Shown: piece by piece, positions 5,404-6,066 of the stretch
How the letters are laid out: each line of letters begins with the position of its first letter
Position numbering within the stretch: the first letter of the stretch is position 1
Source: Gemmatimonadota bacterium
GTDB taxonomy: Bacteria; Gemmatimonadota; Gemmatimonadetes; Longimicrobiales; Gaopeijiaceae
Length of the DNA stretch: 6,066 bases
Direction: 5' to 3'
Assembly (NCBI GenBank): GCA_026713345.1
Contig: JAPOOQ010000657.1
Location: 1 to 6,066, forward strand
Position numbers and translations under genes: made by a program
Notes under the pieces: generated by a model
What the model was told of the DNA's origin: nothing
The model's input: the letters and a program-made list of their open reading frames with translations, nothing else
Databases searched by the model: none

Positions 5404-5604
5404 TCATTCGATCTGGAAGTGTCCCAACTTCCCCTCGAACTCGCAGGACGGGCACAGCGCGTAGCTGTCCTCGTCCCACTCCACGTCTCCGTGATCGCCC
5501 GTTCCGTTGTCCGTCACTTCAAACACGGTGCGGCCCTCGATCCTGAACTCATCCTCCTGCCCGCACTCCGGGCACCGGATGCCTTCAAGACAGTTGGTGT
5601 TCAT
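5404..5604 (-). CDS. Small zinc-ribbon protein
   Basis: A 66-aa protein with two CxxC pairs (C11/C14 in CPECGQ and C51/C54 in CPSCEF) that form a zinc-ribbon-type site; the rest is acidic (DNGTGDHGDVEWDEDSY). Small proteins with this CLEGIRCP.CG opening and a second CPxC are common hypothetical proteins of proteobacterial plasmids and prophages; no function is established that I know of. ATG 5604 has GAGGAG 6 nt upstream. A second in-frame ATG at 5637 also has GAGGAG at 6 nt and would add MSAKREREECS; that ATG overlaps the stop of the upstream gene (ATGA), favouring coupled translation. The shorter form is preferred because the CLEGIRCP motif normally sits near the N-terminus. It could bind nucleic acid or a protein partner. 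Confidence 0.75.
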   Translation of the reverse strand: MNTNCLEGIRCPECGQEDEFRIEGRTVFEVTDNGTGDHGDVEWDEDSYALCPSCEFEGKLGHFQIE

Positions 5605-5633
5605 GCTGCACTCCTCTCTCTCACGCTTCGCGC

Positions 5634-6047
5634 TCATGACGCCCTCCTCGCCGCGTACTGGCAGTCGAGGCACGTCGGCACCGCTTCGCGCTCGGCCACG
5701 TCGCCCGCGCTCATGGTCTTGGTGCCGTCCGGGTCGAGCTGGAAGCCCGTCGCCGGAGCACCACAGCGACACGACAGCCCGAGGCTGGCCATCAGCGCCC
5801 GCGTGAGCACCGAGGTCACGGTAATCCGCAGGCTGTCCACGGTCGCCGAGCCCCAGTGTGCCCGGTCGAGGAACGGCCGCGCCCAGCCGGGTGCGCTCTC
5901 GTAGGCCGCGCTCAGCCAGAACACCTTGTGGCGCTTGTACAGGTAGCCGATGGGCCTCTCGTCCAAGCACACGGTGATCTGCGTCGTCTTCCCCGCGCGC
6001 ACCGCCCTCGAGTAGATCGTCTGGCCGTTGATCCTTGCCAAGATCAT
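5634..6047 (-). CDS. Hypothetical protein with C-terminal Cys motifs
   Basis: A 137-aa protein of unrecognised family. ATG 6047 is preceded by a purine-rich AAGGGAGAGA about 7-9 nt upstream, a good ribosome site at the very edge of the window. The N-terminal half (about 1-60) looks like beta strands with aromatic and basic residues (ITVCLDERPIGYLYKRHKVFWLSAAYE), and 61-90 looks helical. The C-terminal part holds CRC (C93, C95) and CLDC (C126, C129), a likely zinc site. No membrane segment or signal peptide is seen. Its TGA (5636-5634) overlaps the ATG at 5637 of the next frame, so it is probably co-expressed with the small zinc-ribbon protein; both carry Cys pairs. Genes of this kind sit in accessory DNA of plasmids and prophages. 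Any upstream member of the operon would lie outside the window. Confidence 0.7.
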   Translation of the reverse strand: MILARINGQTIYSRAVRAGKTTQITVCLDERPIGYLYKRHKVFWLSAAYESAPGWARPFLDRAHWGSATVDSLRITVTSVLTRALMASLGLSCRCGAPATGFQLDPDGTKTMSAGDVAEREAVPTCLDCQYAARRAS

Positions 6048-6066
6048 CTGGATCTCTCCCTTTCAG

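Overview
The window is GC-rich, uses GTG and TTG starts, and packs its genes tightly with Shine-Dalgarno sites. This fits a proteobacterium, but no gene here fixes the genus. The gene set points to an accessory replicon: a plasmid, or an integrative element that can also replicate.

Left part (1-3499, + strand): a three-gene replication block. (1) A Toprim-domain primase-like protein with a zinc-ribbon-like Cys pattern; its frame is open through the left edge. (2) A RecA-fold, RepA-type ATPase/helicase with an intact Walker A and a Lys/Ala-rich tail. (3) A 451-aa protein of unrecognised family that may be the replication initiator. The order primase, helicase, putative initiator resembles the repB-repA-repC set of IncQ-type plasmids, but the primase here is Toprim-based.

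Middle (3500-4274): about 775 bp with no convincing gene but much structure. In order it holds two GC-rich hairpins, an AT-rich stretch, four direct repeats of about 21 bp spaced 22-23 bp apart (iterons), a small hairpin, a cluster of CGTAG/CTACG motifs on both strands, a pyrimidine-rich tract running into short TAG/CGTAGG repeats, and a very GC-rich block of alternating CG with an inverted repeat. This looks like a theta-type replication origin lying between converging genes.

Right part (4275-6047, - strand): a complete tyrosine recombinase, a leader of about 140 bp with hairpins, then upstream two small proteins carrying CxC/CxxC metal-binding-type motifs whose reading frames touch through an ATGA overlap.

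Taken together, the left genes and the central region would replicate the element and the recombinase would integrate it or resolve multimers. The roles of the two small Cys-motif proteins are unknown. The best candidates for something new are the origin region, its unrecognised initiator-like partner, and the pairing of an IncQ-like gene order with a Toprim primase and an integrase.
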